Below are positions 1 through 7,987 of a stretch of DNA of 35,815 nucleotides, in pieces. Each line of letters starts with the position of its first letter. Position 1 is the stretch's first letter. A program made the position numbers and the translations under genes. The DNA lies in the NCBI GenBank assembly GCA_905479325.1, contig CAJQLW010000059.1, forward strand, positions 1 through 35,815, given 5' to 3'. The notes below the pieces were generated by a model. The model saw only the letters and a list, made by a program, of their open reading frames with translations, was not told the DNA's origin and made no database searches. This DNA is from an uncultured Flavobacteriales bacterium. GTDB lineage: Bacteria; Bacteroidota; Bacteroidia; Flavobacteriales_E; Vicingaceae.

Positions 1-80
1 ACCTCTTCCCATACCGAACAGAGAAGTTAAGCTCGATAGCGCAGATGGTACTGAGAAATCGGGAGAGTATGTCATCGCCA
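1..80 (+). rRNA. rrf: 5S ribosomal RNA, 3' part (cut by window edge)
   Basis: The first 80 bases match the conserved interior and 3' part of bacterial 5S rRNA: CCGAACAGAGAAGTTAAGC near position 13, then GCGCAGATGGTACTG and GGGAGAGTA. The 5' portion lies outside the window, so 16S and 23S genes are expected to the left. The 3' end is set at about 80 because the terminator poly-T and hairpin begin directly after it. The exact end could differ by a few bases. Confidence 0.93.
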
Positions 81-88
81 TTTTTTTT

Positions 89-125
89 AAAAGCCCCTAT
101 TATTTATTTAATAGGGGCTTTTTTT
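89..125 (+). terminator. Rho-independent terminator of the rRNA operon
   Basis: AAGCCCCTAT at 91-100 and ATAGGGGCTT at 111-120 form a perfect 10-bp stem around a 10-nt AT-rich loop. The stem can extend by two A-T pairs and is followed by a T run. It sits directly behind the 5S gene on the same strand. Confidence 0.93.
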
Positions 126-195
126 ATTTAAAAAATTAGTGAATTTAAAAATTAAACAGTTCATAAGTTATTATCTTTAGATTTATTTTAATAGC

Positions 196-1608
196 ATGGT
201 AAGTCGTCTACTCATTTCATTTAGTGTATGTTTTATATTTTTTTTAACTTCTTTAAAGTCTCAAGACCTAGATGTAAACCTAAATTCAAATGAAGATTCA
301 TTTGAATATGAACAGGATTTTTTATCTGCAGAATTTCATAAATCAAGAAGAGACTCTTTGCGTAAATTATTACCAGAGGGATCTGCTATTGTTTTCTTTT
401 CAAGTCCTGAAAGGAATAGATCAAATGACGTATATTATGAGTATCATCAAAATCCAAATTTTTATTACCTAACAGGTTTACGTGAGCCAAACTCAATGGT
501 TATCATATATAAAGAGCTTCAACGTTTTAACTCCTTCGAAACGAATGAGGTCTTGTTTATGCAGAGTCGTGATAAGAATTCAGAGCTTTGGAATGGAAGA
601 AGGTTAGGAATAGAAAGGGCAAAGGATCGGCTTAAATTGAATGCTATTCTTCCAAATAAAGATTTTCTAACATTCAATCCAAGGTTTGATTCATTAAGAG
701 CTGTATTTTTTGATTCGCCATTTGCACTTGAAGATGGCGATACGACATCTACTGATAATTTAAATGGGCTGTTTTATCATTTTTCTAAAAAGAACCCAAC
801 AGAACTTAAAGATAATCAGCGTATTGAAGGAATACTAATGGCTCAACTCCGTCAAATTAAAACAGAAGAAGAACTCGTTCTATTAAGAAAGGCAGTTACT
901 ATAACGTGCGAAGCTCAAAATAAATTGATGCAAGAGGTGAATGAGAACATGACGGAATTTCAAACAGAAGCTTTAGTTGAGTTCGTATTTAAAAATAATG
1001 GTGCTGAATACACCGGCTTTCCATCGATTCAGGGAAGTGGTGAGAATTCTTGCATATTGCATTATACATCTAATAGAAGACCATTGATTAAGGGAGGTTT
1101 GCTTGTTAGTGACATTGGCGCTGAATACCATGGCTATACAGCAGATGTAACGAGAACTATCCCTCCAACAGGAAAATTCACGAAAGAGCAAAAAATAATT
1201 TACGAGTTGGTTCTCGAAGCTCAAACTGCAGGGATAGAAGCTGCAGTTGAGGGTGCTAGTTTTTGGCAACCTGGTTTAATTACTACTGATATAATCGCAG
1301 AAGGACTAAAGAAACTTGGCATTATTAAACATAAAAATGAGGTTCGTAAGTATTTTATGCACGGAACTTCCCATTATTTAGGGTTGGATGTTCACGATGT
1401 GGGAACCTACACCCCGTTGGTAGTTGGAAATGTGATAACAGTTGAGCCGGGAATTTATATTGCACAGGGTTCTGATTGCGACCCAAAATGGTGGAATATT
1501 GGTGTAAGAATTGAGGATGATATTTTAATTACGACAGAAGGTCCTGAAAACTTATCTACTTGCTCCCCTAGAACGGTTAAGGCAATTGAGTCTTTAATGG
1601 AAAAATAG
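196..1608 (+). CDS. pepP: Secreted Xaa-Pro aminopeptidase (M24B family)
   Basis: A metallo-aminopeptidase that removes an N-terminal residue preceding proline. Residues 1-22 are a signal peptide (hydrophobic SRLLISFSVCFIFFLTSLKS), so the enzyme is exported, probably to the periplasm; the best-known PepP enzymes are cytoplasmic. An aminopeptidase-P N-terminal domain (about 40-190) carries the YYLTG motif typical of the family. The pita-bread catalytic domain (about 220-465) keeps all five expected metal ligands: D306 and D317 (DIGAEYHGYTADVTR), H393 (HGTSH), E417 (VEPGIYI) and E440 (RIEDD). The 470-aa length is normal for secreted Bacteroidota homologues. It starts at ATG 196; a near-match to the -7 element (TATCTTTA, 172-179) lies upstream. 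It is followed after 91 nt by the ribosomal-protein block, which has its own promoter, so it is probably a separate unit. The family assignment is firm; the periplasmic location is inferred from the signal peptide. Confidence 0.93.
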   Translation: MVSRLLISFSVCFIFFLTSLKSQDLDVNLNSNEDSFEYEQDFLSAEFHKSRRDSLRKLLPEGSAIVFFSSPERNRSNDVYYEYHQNPNFYYLTGLREPNSMVIIYKELQRFNSFETNEVLFMQSRDKNSELWNGRRLGIERAKDRLKLNAILPNKDFLTFNPRFDSLRAVFFDSPFALEDGDTTSTDNLNGLFYHFSKKNPTELKDNQRIEGILMAQLRQIKTEEELVLLRKAVTITCEAQNKLMQEVNENMTEFQTEALVEFVFKNNGAEYTGFPSIQGSGENSCILHYTSNRRPLIKGGLLVSDIGAEYHGYTADVTRTIPPTGKFTKEQKIIYELVLEAQTAGIEAAVEGASFWQPGLITTDIIAEGLKKLGIIKHKNEVRKYFMHGTSHYLGLDVHDVGTYTPLVVGNVITVEPGIYIAQGSDCDPKWWNIGVRIEDDILITTEGPENLSTCSPRTVKAIESLMEK

Positions 1609-1665
1609 TGGAAAAAGTTATAAATTATTTACAGATTGGTTTAAGTATTTAAAGAAAAAAATAGC

Positions 1666-1673
1666 TATTTTTG
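1666..1673 (+). promoter_or_regulatory. Bacteroidota -7 promoter element for rpmG
   Basis: TATTTTTG matches TAnnTTTG exactly and lies 26 nt before the rpmG ATG. No clear TTG -33 element is seen at the usual distance. The assignment rests on this match and its position. Confidence 0.6.
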
Positions 1674-1699
1674 TGCTCCCGTAAATAAAGCATACGATA

Positions 1700-1888
1700 A
1701 TGGCGAAAAAAGGAAAAGGTAATAGAATACAAGTAATTTTAGAATGTACAGAGCACAAAGAAAGTGGTCTAGCAGGTACTTCTAGGTACATTACTACAAA
1801 GAATAGAAAGAATACTCCTGAAAGAATGGAGATAAAGAAATACAACCCGATTTTGAAGAAAATGACGGTTCATAAAGAAATCAAGTAA
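1700..1888 (+). CDS. rpmG: 50S ribosomal protein L33 (bL33)
   Basis: A 62-aa basic protein beginning [20 protein letters not shown] and carrying the L33 core ([29 protein letters not shown]). It belongs to the large ribosomal subunit near the E site. Only one cysteine is present, so this is the form that lacks the zinc-binding CxxC pairs. In Bacteroidota rpmG usually follows rpmB (L28); rpmB is absent here and the upstream gene is pepP. The next gene begins 10 nt downstream, so the two are almost certainly cotranscribed. Confidence 0.97.
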   Translation: MAKKGKGNRIQVILECTEHKESGLAGTSRYITTKNRKNTPERMEIKKYNPILKKMTVHKEIK

Positions 1889-1898
1889 TACGTAAGAC

Positions 1899-2051
1899 AT
1901 GGCTAAGAAAACAGTTGCATCCCTACAAAAAGGAGAAGGAAAGGCATTTACCAAGGTAATTAAAATGGTGAAGTCTGAAAAAACTAATTCATATACTTTT
2001 AAAGAAGAAATGGTGGCTAACGAGGCTGTGAACGACTATTTCAAAAAGTAA
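1899..2051 (+). CDS. Small basic protein, DUF4295-like; probable Bacteroidota-specific ribosomal protein
   Basis: A 50-aa lysine-rich protein (MAKKTVASLQKGEGKAFTKV at the start, NEAVNDYFKK at the end), located 10 nt after rpmG. This matches the short protein annotated DUF4295 that sits between rpmG and ftsY across Bacteroidota. From memory, a Bacteroidota-specific large-subunit protein named bL38 has been reported from a flavobacterial ribosome structure, and I think it corresponds to this family; I cannot verify that here. Composition, size and position fit a ribosomal protein. No catalytic motif is visible. A terminator follows, closing the rpmG unit before ftsY. Confidence 0.85.
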   Translation: MAKKTVASLQKGEGKAFTKVIKMVKSEKTNSYTFKEEMVANEAVNDYFKK

Positions 2052-2075
2052 TATAAAATTATTAATAGGTTAATG

Positions 2076-2108
2076 GGCTTCTTTCATTTGATGAGAGAAG
2101 CCTTTTTT
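2076..2108 (+). terminator. Terminator between the rpmG unit and ftsY
   Basis: GGCTTCTTTC (2076-2085) pairs with GAGAGAAGCC (2093-2102), including one G-T pair, around a 7-nt loop and is followed by six T residues. It ends only 11 nt before the ftsY ATG, so ftsY transcription must come through readthrough or from a promoter overlapping the hairpin. Confidence 0.8.
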
Positions 2109-2119
2109 ATTTTTAAATT

Positions 2120-3073
2120 ATGGGTTTATTCGGCTTTTTCTCTAAAGAAAAAAAGAAAGATCTCGATGAGGGGTTAAGTAAAACGAAAGAGAGTTTCTTC
2201 GGAAAACTTAGTCGTGCTGTTGTGGGTAAAACCAAGGTGGATGATGAAGTTTTGGATAACCTAGAGGAAATCCTAATTACTTCTGATGTTGGTGTTGATA
2301 CGACTTTGAAGATTATTAAACGAATTGAAGCTAGAGTTGAGAAGGACAAATATGTTGGAACAAACGAGTTAGATTTAATTCTACGTGAAGAAATTGCTGC
2401 TTTATTAGAGGAAAATAATTCAACTGATTACGATGAGTTTACGCTTCCTGAAGATAAGAAGCCATATGTGATTATGGTTGTAGGAGTGAACGGTGTTGGC
2501 AAAACTACAACGATTGGAAAGTTAGCGCATCAATTTAAAAAAGCAGGTAAAAGTGTTGTTTTAGGAGCATCTGATACATTTAGAGCAGCTGCAGTTGACC
2601 AACTTAAAATTTGGTCAGAACGGGTTGGTGTGCCTATTGTGAGTCAAGGAATGGGAGCAGATCCTGCTTCTGTAGCCTTTGATACGTTGCAATCGGCCGT
2701 TTCAATGGGAGCTGATGTTGCCATTATTGATACCGCAGGTAGATTGCACAACAAAGTGAACTTAATGAACGAACTGAGTAAAATTAAGCGTGTCATGCAG
2801 AAGGTAATTCCAGATGCTCCACACGAGATTTTGCTGGTTTTAGATGGATCTACCGGTCAAAATGCGTTTGAACAAGCAAAGCAATTTACAGCAGCGACTG
2901 AAGTAAATGCTTTAGCGTTGACAAAGCTTGATGGTACAGCAAAAGGAGGTGTCGTTATTGGCATTTCAGATCAGTTTAAAATTCCTGTAAAATATATAGG
3001 TGTAGGAGAGGGAATGGACCATTTACAAGTATTCAACCGTAAAGAGTTTGTGAACAGCTTATTTAATAAATAG
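2120..3073 (+). CDS. ftsY: Signal recognition particle receptor FtsY
   Basis: SRP-receptor GTPase that docks ribosome-SRP complexes at the inner membrane. At 317 aa it is the short form: the long acidic A domain of E. coli FtsY is missing, and the N-terminus is a short basic or amphipathic stretch (MGLFGFFSKEKKKD) suited to lipid binding. The NG domain is complete: helical N domain about 20-105, G1 GVNGVGKTTT with K128, DTFRAAA, G3 DTAGR at 204-208 and G4 TKLDG at 268-272. The C-terminus has the FtsY-type GVGEGMDHLQVF. The next gene, rimO, starts 18 nt downstream and is probably cotranscribed. Confidence 0.97.
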   Translation: MGLFGFFSKEKKKDLDEGLSKTKESFFGKLSRAVVGKTKVDDEVLDNLEEILITSDVGVDTTLKIIKRIEARVEKDKYVGTNELDLILREEIAALLEENNSTDYDEFTLPEDKKPYVIMVVGVNGVGKTTTIGKLAHQFKKAGKSVVLGASDTFRAAAVDQLKIWSERVGVPIVSQGMGADPASVAFDTLQSAVSMGADVAIIDTAGRLHNKVNLMNELSKIKRVMQKVIPDAPHEILLVLDGSTGQNAFEQAKQFTAATEVNALALTKLDGTAKGGVVIGISDQFKIPVKYIGVGEGMDHLQVFNRKEFVNSLFNK

Positions 3074-3091
3074 AGAGAAGATTCATTTTTT

Positions 3092-4399
3092 ATGAAGACG
3101 AAAACACTAAGAAAGAATAAAGTAAATGTTGTAACCCTTGGTTGCTCAAAAAATATTTTTGATTCAGAAGTAATGATGACTCAACTGAAAGCGAATAATT
3201 TTGAGGTAGAGCACGAAAGTAAAGAAGAAGACGCTGAAATTGTTATCATTAACACGTGTGGATTTATCGATAACGCCAAGCAGGAATCAATTGATATGAT
3301 TTTGTCATATGCTGATGCAAAGGCTGAAGGTAGAGTTGATAAAGTTTACGTAACCGGATGTTTATCTGAACGATATAGAGAAGAACTGCAAGAGGAAATT
3401 CCAAACGTTGATGCCTTTTTTGGAACTAGAGAATTACCAAGATTATTAAAGACGTTAAAGGCCGATTATAAAAAAGAGTTAATAGGGGAAAGGTTAATTA
3501 CAACTCCTAATCACTATGCTTATTTTAAGATAGCCGAAGGCTGTGATCGTCCTTGTTCTTTTTGTGCAATCCCACTGATGAGAGGAAAGCATGTGAGCAC
3601 ACCAATAGAAGAATTGGTGTTTAACGCAACTCAGCTGGCGGCTCAAGGTGCGAAAGAATTGATTCTTATTGCACAGGATTTGACATATTACGGACTTGAT
3701 ATATACAAAGAACGGAAACTCGCAGAGTTATTGGAAAAATTGTCGGATGTAGAAGGTATTGAATGGATTCGTTTGCACTATGCATTTCCAACCGGTTTTC
3801 CGATGGATGTTTTGGAGGTCATGAAGCGTAAAAAGAATATTGCAAATTATATTGATATTCCACTGCAGCATATTTCAGATAATATGCTGAAGTCTATGCG
3901 ACGTGGAACGACAATGGCAAAAACAAATGCGTTAATTCAGGAGTTTAGGAAAGCAGTTCCAGAAATGGCAATTCGAACAACTTTGATTGCAGGTTACCCC
4001 GGAGAAACAGAGGAAGATTATCAGCAGATGGAAAACTGGGTAAAGGAAATGAGATTCGACCGATTGGGAATTTTTACCTATTCTCATGAAGAAAATACAC
4101 ATGCTTTTAAATTACAAGATGATGTTCCTGAAGAAGTAAAGCATGAACGTGCGAATCGAATTATGGAGATTCAAAGTGCCATTTCTTTTGAAATGAATCA
4201 AGAGAAGGTTGGGCAAACTTTTAAAGTGCTTTTTGATAGAGCAGAAGGTGATTATTTTATTGGTCGTACAGAGTTTGATTCACCTGAAGTTGACAATGAA
4301 GTTCTTGTTCCAAAAAATCAATATGTGCGAATTGGTGATTTTGCATGTGTGAAAATTAACAGAGCTGAAGAGTTTGATCTTTACGGTGACCTGGTTTAG
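3092..4399 (+). CDS. rimO: Ribosomal protein S12 methylthiotransferase RimO
   Basis: Radical-SAM enzyme that adds a methylthio group to the conserved aspartate of ribosomal protein S12. The N-terminal UPF0004 domain supplies ligands for one 4Fe-4S cluster through C18 (LGCSKN), C56 (NTCGF) and C90 (VTGCLSERY). The radical-SAM triad C151-x3-C155-x2-C158 (CDRPCSFC) binds the second cluster. A TRAM domain occupies about the last 65 residues. The 435-aa length is normal. LGCSKN and GCDRPCSFCAIP favour RimO over the tRNA enzyme MiaB. A weak 5-bp hairpin (4417-4431) follows the stop. Confidence 0.96.
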   Translation: MKTKTLRKNKVNVVTLGCSKNIFDSEVMMTQLKANNFEVEHESKEEDAEIVIINTCGFIDNAKQESIDMILSYADAKAEGRVDKVYVTGCLSERYREELQEEIPNVDAFFGTRELPRLLKTLKADYKKELIGERLITTPNHYAYFKIAEGCDRPCSFCAIPLMRGKHVSTPIEELVFNATQLAAQGAKELILIAQDLTYYGLDIYKERKLAELLEKLSDVEGIEWIRLHYAFPTGFPMDVLEVMKRKKNIANYIDIPLQHISDNMLKSMRRGTTMAKTNALIQEFRKAVPEMAIRTTLIAGYPGETEEDYQQMENWVKEMRFDRLGIFTYSHEENTHAFKLQDDVPEEVKHERANRIMEIQSAISFEMNQEKVGQTFKVLFDRAEGDYFIGRTEFDSPEVDNEVLVPKNQYVRIGDFACVKINRAEEFDLYGDLV

Positions 4400-4487
4400 A
4401 ATATTTAGACTAACCCTCAACAAGAAGTTGAATTTTAACCGAAAACTCATGCATATCGCAAGTTTTTAACGAACTTTCTTAGCTCAT

Positions 4488-6089
4488 ATGGAAGCAGATT
4501 GTATACCCTTAGACGAAACTGGATATTTTTCTAAAATTATAGTTGATTATTTATCAGAAAGTATTGATTTAAAAGAGTTTTATGAGTTATATCCCACTCA
4601 AGAAAACTTTAAAAGAGCCATTGATAAGAAAGTTTTATCAGAAAGTAATAGAGCTGTTTTAGCTGATCGTTTGATACATCAGTATAAAAACGATGAAGTT
4701 AAGCTTGATCAAGCAGGTGAGGTTTTATCAAACATAAACCTACTCAGGCAAAACGATTCATATACAATAACGACAGGGCATCAATTGTGCTTGTTTACAG
4801 GTCCATTGTATTTTATTTACAAAATAGTGAGTACAGTAAAGCTTTGTGATAATTTAAAACAGGCAAACCCTAATTTCAATTTTATTCCAGTTTACTGGAT
4901 GGCTACTGAAGATCATGATTTTGCTGAAGTGAATCATTTTAATGTTGAAGATAAGAGGTTTGATTGGCAAACGAAACAGAAGGGAGCTGTTGGCAGGATG
5001 GAACTTTCCGAAATGGAAGCTGTTTTAGCCGAATTTGACCAATGGTTGACTGACTATTCTACAAATGCAGAAGAGTTAAGCAAACTTTTTTCTACGGCAT
5101 ATAAAAGTCATAAAAGTTTAGCAGCTGCCACTCGGTATTTGGTGAATGAATTGTTTGGAATGCATGGAGTGGTGATATTGGATGGCGACGATCAGCAATT
5201 AAAGAAACTTTTTTCTCCTATTTTAAGAAAGGAATTACTTGACGAGTTCTCTGCAAAAGAAGTAGACATTCAAAATAAAAAGTTAGCTGAACAATATAAA
5301 ATACAAGTTAACCCGCGGGAGATAAATTTATTTTACTTAACTGATAATAGCAGAGAAAGGATAGTCAAAGAGAATGGCTCGTATTATGTAAATGGCACTT
5401 CGTTATCCTTTTCAGAAGAAGAAATACTGCTTGAATTAGATAAACACCCGGAAAGGTTTAGCCCTAATGTAATATTGAGACCGGTCTATCAAGAAACGAT
5501 TCTTCCAAATTTAGCTTATATTGGTGGTGGTGGGGAGTTAGCTTACTGGTTTCAATTGAAAACGACCTTCCAAGAAGTTAATATCCAAATGCCAGTTTTA
5601 ATCTTAAGAAATTCTGTTGCTTGGTTAAGTGAGAAACAATCTAAGGTTTTTGACGAGCTGGGAATTTCAAATCAACAGTTATTTTTAGAACCGGGAGTTT
5701 TAATGAAGGAGTGGGTAGTTGCGAATAGTAACCACAACTTGGAATTGACGAAAGAAAAAGCTAATCAGCTGGAATTCTTTAAAGATTTGAGCTCATTAGC
5801 AAGCGTGGTAGACAAATCACTTGTTGATCATGTACGTGCCCATTCTGTAAAGCATCAAAAACAATTGGACAAACTTTCAGAAAAATTCATTCGTTCGGAG
5901 CGCAGAAAAGCGAAAACAGCTCAGCAAAGGATTTTCTATTTAAAGGATACCTTGTTCTATAAAAATGGCCTTCAAGAAAGGAGACTTAACTTTTCTCAAA
6001 TTTATTTAAGCCATGGAAAGGGAATGATTGATATTCTTTTAAATAATTTTGAAACACCAACCGGTGATTTCTTGATTATAAGAGATTAA
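4488..6089 (+). CDS. bshC: Bacillithiol biosynthesis cysteine-adding enzyme BshC
   Basis: Putative ligase for the last step of bacillithiol synthesis, joining cysteine to glucosaminyl-malate. The 533-aa length and the signature TGHQLCLFTGPLYFIYK (about 96-112) are diagnostic, as are PVYWMATEDHDFAE and the later ILRPVYQETILPNLAYIGG. The C-terminal part (about 455-505) is rich in charged heptads and fits the family's coiled coil. It implies that the organism uses bacillithiol as its low-molecular-weight thiol; bshA and bshB are not in the window. It lies 88 nt after rimO on the same strand. The start ATG at 4488 has no Shine-Dalgarno sequence, as is usual for the phylum. Confidence 0.95.
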   Translation: MEADCIPLDETGYFSKIIVDYLSESIDLKEFYELYPTQENFKRAIDKKVLSESNRAVLADRLIHQYKNDEVKLDQAGEVLSNINLLRQNDSYTITTGHQLCLFTGPLYFIYKIVSTVKLCDNLKQANPNFNFIPVYWMATEDHDFAEVNHFNVEDKRFDWQTKQKGAVGRMELSEMEAVLAEFDQWLTDYSTNAEELSKLFSTAYKSHKSLAAATRYLVNELFGMHGVVILDGDDQQLKKLFSPILRKELLDEFSAKEVDIQNKKLAEQYKIQVNPREINLFYLTDNSRERIVKENGSYYVNGTSLSFSEEEILLELDKHPERFSPNVILRPVYQETILPNLAYIGGGGELAYWFQLKTTFQEVNIQMPVLILRNSVAWLSEKQSKVFDELGISNQQLFLEPGVLMKEWVVANSNHNLELTKEKANQLEFFKDLSSLASVVDKSLVDHVRAHSVKHQKQLDKLSEKFIRSERRKAKTAQQRIFYLKDTLFYKNGLQERRLNFSQIYLSHGKGMIDILLNNFETPTGDFLIIRD

Positions 6090-6139
6090 GCTGATCGATA
6101 AGTAGCTCTTAAGCCTTACCTAACTTCTATCTTGTTCAT

Positions 6140-6619
6140 TCATTCAGGCCACTTTACCGACTCATCAGCATTAAAAAATGGTCCCCACTGAATTTCAGAA
6201 ACAGCGTTATAATCAAACCAAAAGTTGATGCCTAAACTGTCAGAACTTATTAACTCGTGAGTTGGAGCTTCGTCCATTGGAGCAGGCTCATGCTTAAAAT
6301 CTGTAACGCTTAATTTTTCTAAGGTGGTTATAACTTCTAGCTTGTTTTTACCATATAGCGAATGGCCTTGCAACAGAAATTTAGAGTCATCTATCTCAAT
6401 GGTAACCAAGCGCCAGTTATCAGCTGCATCAAAACTTAAAGAAAGGAAATCGTCGTCATAGTACCATACTTCTGATTCAGAATCATCTGACTCAGTCATG
6501 AAGAAAACGTCAGTTTCATCTGGTTCTCCTAAAATCATTTTTACTTGATTTCTGTCCATACCAAACTTAATAACGCCTAAACCAACTCCTGGTAAAATAT
6601 CTACAATATCTTTTCTCAT
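6140..6619 (-). CDS. Uncharacterised acidic protein, 159 aa
   Basis: No family is recognised with confidence. The start is placed at ATG 6619 (MRKDIVDILPGVGLGVIKFG). An in-frame TTG at 6661 would add 14 residues but would run through the palindromic terminator of the upstream gene and the -7 promoter element at 6624-6631, so it is rejected. The protein is strongly acidic, has no signal peptide or membrane segment, and resembles small all-beta soluble proteins. The stretch GVGLGVIKFGMDRNQVKMIL-GEP recalls the fold seen in SmpA/BamE-like and other small proteins in which 'G.s.eeV...lG.P' defines a helix-strand unit; that is only a similarity of pattern. It is convergent with bshC. Confidence 0.8.
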   Translation of the reverse strand: MRKDIVDILPGVGLGVIKFGMDRNQVKMILGEPDETDVFFMTESDDSESEVWYYDDDFLSLSFDAADNWRLVTIEIDDSKFLLQGHSLYGKNKLEVITTLEKLSVTDFKHEPAPMDEAPTHELISSDSLGINFWFDYNAVSEIQWGPFFNADESVKWPE

Positions 6620-6623
6620 GTGA

Positions 6624-6631
6624 CAAAAGTA
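6624..6631 (-). promoter_or_regulatory. Bacteroidota -7 element abutting the start of the 159-aa gene
   Basis: On the minus strand this reads TACTTTTG, an exact TAnnTTTG match, and only four bases separate it from the ATG at 6619. Transcription should begin at or within a few bases of the start codon, giving a leaderless or nearly leaderless mRNA. Confidence 0.55.
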
Positions 6632-6646
6632 GTTTAATTCTAAATG

Positions 6647-6674
6647 AAAACGGCTGTTCAATATTGAACAGCCG
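6647..6674 (-). terminator. Terminator of the alcohol dehydrogenase gene, built on a perfect 24-bp palindrome
   Basis: Bases 6651-6674 are a perfect palindrome: the 12 bases CGGCTGTTCAAT are followed immediately by their reverse complement, so the RNA hairpin can form at least 10 bp with a minimal loop. On the minus strand it is followed by TTTT. It lies 22 nt beyond the stop codon of the dehydrogenase. The T run is short, so a protein-binding role for the palindrome is also possible. Confidence 0.6.
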
Positions 6675-6696
6675 CATAACTTTTTAATAAATTAAA

Positions 6697-7857
6697 TTAA
6701 TAGGACATTTCTACAATTTTCTTTGCGTCTTGAGGTGTTAATGTTCCTCGCTCACCAATTCCTTTCATTCCTCTCGATTCAAACCTTGTTTCAATTTCTT
6801 CAGCGGTGCCTTTGTATTCCGAAGTATATTCTGAAAGTTTTGTCTTTATACCAATTGAGTGGAAAAATTCAGTTGTTTTTTCGATGGCTTGTTCCGCTTT
6901 TTCAGCGTCGCTGCCATTTTTAATTCCCCACACTCTTTCAGCGTATTGCACTAATTTTTCTTTTTTGGTTTCTAGGTTATAGCGATAATGACTTTCAGTT
7001 AAAATGGCTAACGTTCGAGCATGATCGATACCGTAAAGTGCTGTTAATTCATGACCCATGGCATGAATTGCCCAATCTGTCGGTACTCCTTTTTGAATCA
7101 AACCATTCAGAGCCATGGTACAATTCCACATGAAGTTTGCAGCATTTTTATAATTCTTTTGATCTTTCATCAACTTCGGTGCTACTTCTAATATACTTTG
7201 CATAATGCTTTCTGTAAATCTATCTTGAAGGTTCGCATCAATTGGGTAAGTCATATATTGCTCTAATACATGAGTGAACGAATCTGCTAATCCATTAGCC
7301 AATTGGCGTTCAGGAATTGAATACACTACCTCTGGGTTTAATATTGAGAACTGTGGAAATAAGCCTGCGCCTCCCATTGGAAACTTTTGTTTGAATTCTG
7401 CCCTTGTAATTACTGCACCCGAGTTCATTTCTGAACCTGTGGCGGGAAGGGTTAAAACCGTTCCAAAAGGCATGGCTGTTAAGGTAGGTCTTTTATTGGT
7501 TAGAATTTCCCAAGGATCTTCTCCTTCGTAAAGCGCTGCTGCTGAAAGAAATTTAGTTCCATCGATTACAGAACCGCCACCGACAGCTAATAAAAAGTCA
7601 ATGTTCTTTTCTTTAATGACTTTTAGAGCGTCCATCAAAACCGCATATTCAGGATTTGGAGGAATGCCGCCAAATTCTTCTACTTGAAATTTGCTAAGGT
7701 TCTTTTTTACACTTTCGTAAATACCGTTTTTCTTTATACTGCCACCTCCGTATAGCAATAAAACTTTAGCGTTTTCAGGTATTTCGGTTGCCAGACGCTG
7801 GTAGGTGTCTTTGCCAAAAATGATTTTTGTTGGATTTTTAAAATCGAAATTATTCAT
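6697..7857 (-). CDS. yqhD: Iron-containing alcohol dehydrogenase, YqhD type
   Basis: A group III (Fe/Zn) NAD(P)H-dependent alcohol dehydrogenase of the YqhD/butanol dehydrogenase branch, which reduces aldehydes to alcohols in the cytoplasm. Length is 386 aa against 387 for E. coli YqhD. The metal ligands fall two positions earlier than in YqhD: D192 and H196 (ADSFTH), H265 (AIHAMGHE) and H279 (GIDHA). The nucleotide-binding motif GGGS is at 93-96, with a second GGGS at 37-40 (LYGGGSIKKNG), both typical of the branch. It is divergent from mazG, with about 130 bp between start codons. A likely role is detoxification of short aldehydes; the true substrate cannot be read from sequence. Confidence 0.92.
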   Translation of the reverse strand: MNNFDFKNPTKIIFGKDTYQRLATEIPENAKVLLLYGGGSIKKNGIYESVKKNLSKFQVEEFGGIPPNPEYAVLMDALKVIKEKNIDFLLAVGGGSVIDGTKFLSAAALYEGEDPWEILTNKRPTLTAMPFGTVLTLPATGSEMNSGAVITRAEFKQKFPMGGAGLFPQFSILNPEVVYSIPERQLANGLADSFTHVLEQYMTYPIDANLQDRFTESIMQSILEVAPKLMKDQKNYKNAANFMWNCTMALNGLIQKGVPTDWAIHAMGHELTALYGIDHARTLAILTESHYRYNLETKKEKLVQYAERVWGIKNGSDAEKAEQAIEKTTEFFHSIGIKTKLSEYTSEYKGTAEEIETRFESRGMKGIGERGTLTPQDAKKIVEMSY

Positions 7858-7968
7858 GGTTTGTATCTTTACTAAACTAACAACGCATACCCAAAAGAGT
7901 TTCTTTCAGAATGCTTGTATTCGGTCAAAATTATTGATTCTTATTTCCTCATTCCTATTTAAAACGGC

Positions 7969-7976
7969 TACTTTTG
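7969..7976 (+). promoter_or_regulatory. Bacteroidota -7 element for mazG
   Basis: TACTTTTG, an exact TAnnTTTG match, ends 11 nt before the chosen mazG ATG at 7988. It supports that start over the upstream in-frame start at 7805, which lies inside the dehydrogenase gene. The predicted 5' leader is only a few bases long. Confidence 0.6.
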
Positions 7977-7987
7977 AAAGAAAAGTG

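Noticed and set aside
2120..3073. FtsY truncated at its N-terminus
   Set aside because: Short FtsY forms without a long A domain are normal, and the NG domain is complete.
6620..6661. TTG start adding 14 residues to the 159-aa protein
   Set aside because: The extension covers the palindromic terminator and the -7 element; ATG 6619 is better placed.
7805..7987. N-terminal extension of MazG by 61 codons
   Set aside because: It overlaps the divergent dehydrogenase gene and the -7 element at 7969-7976. The protein from 7988 has the normal MazG length and start.
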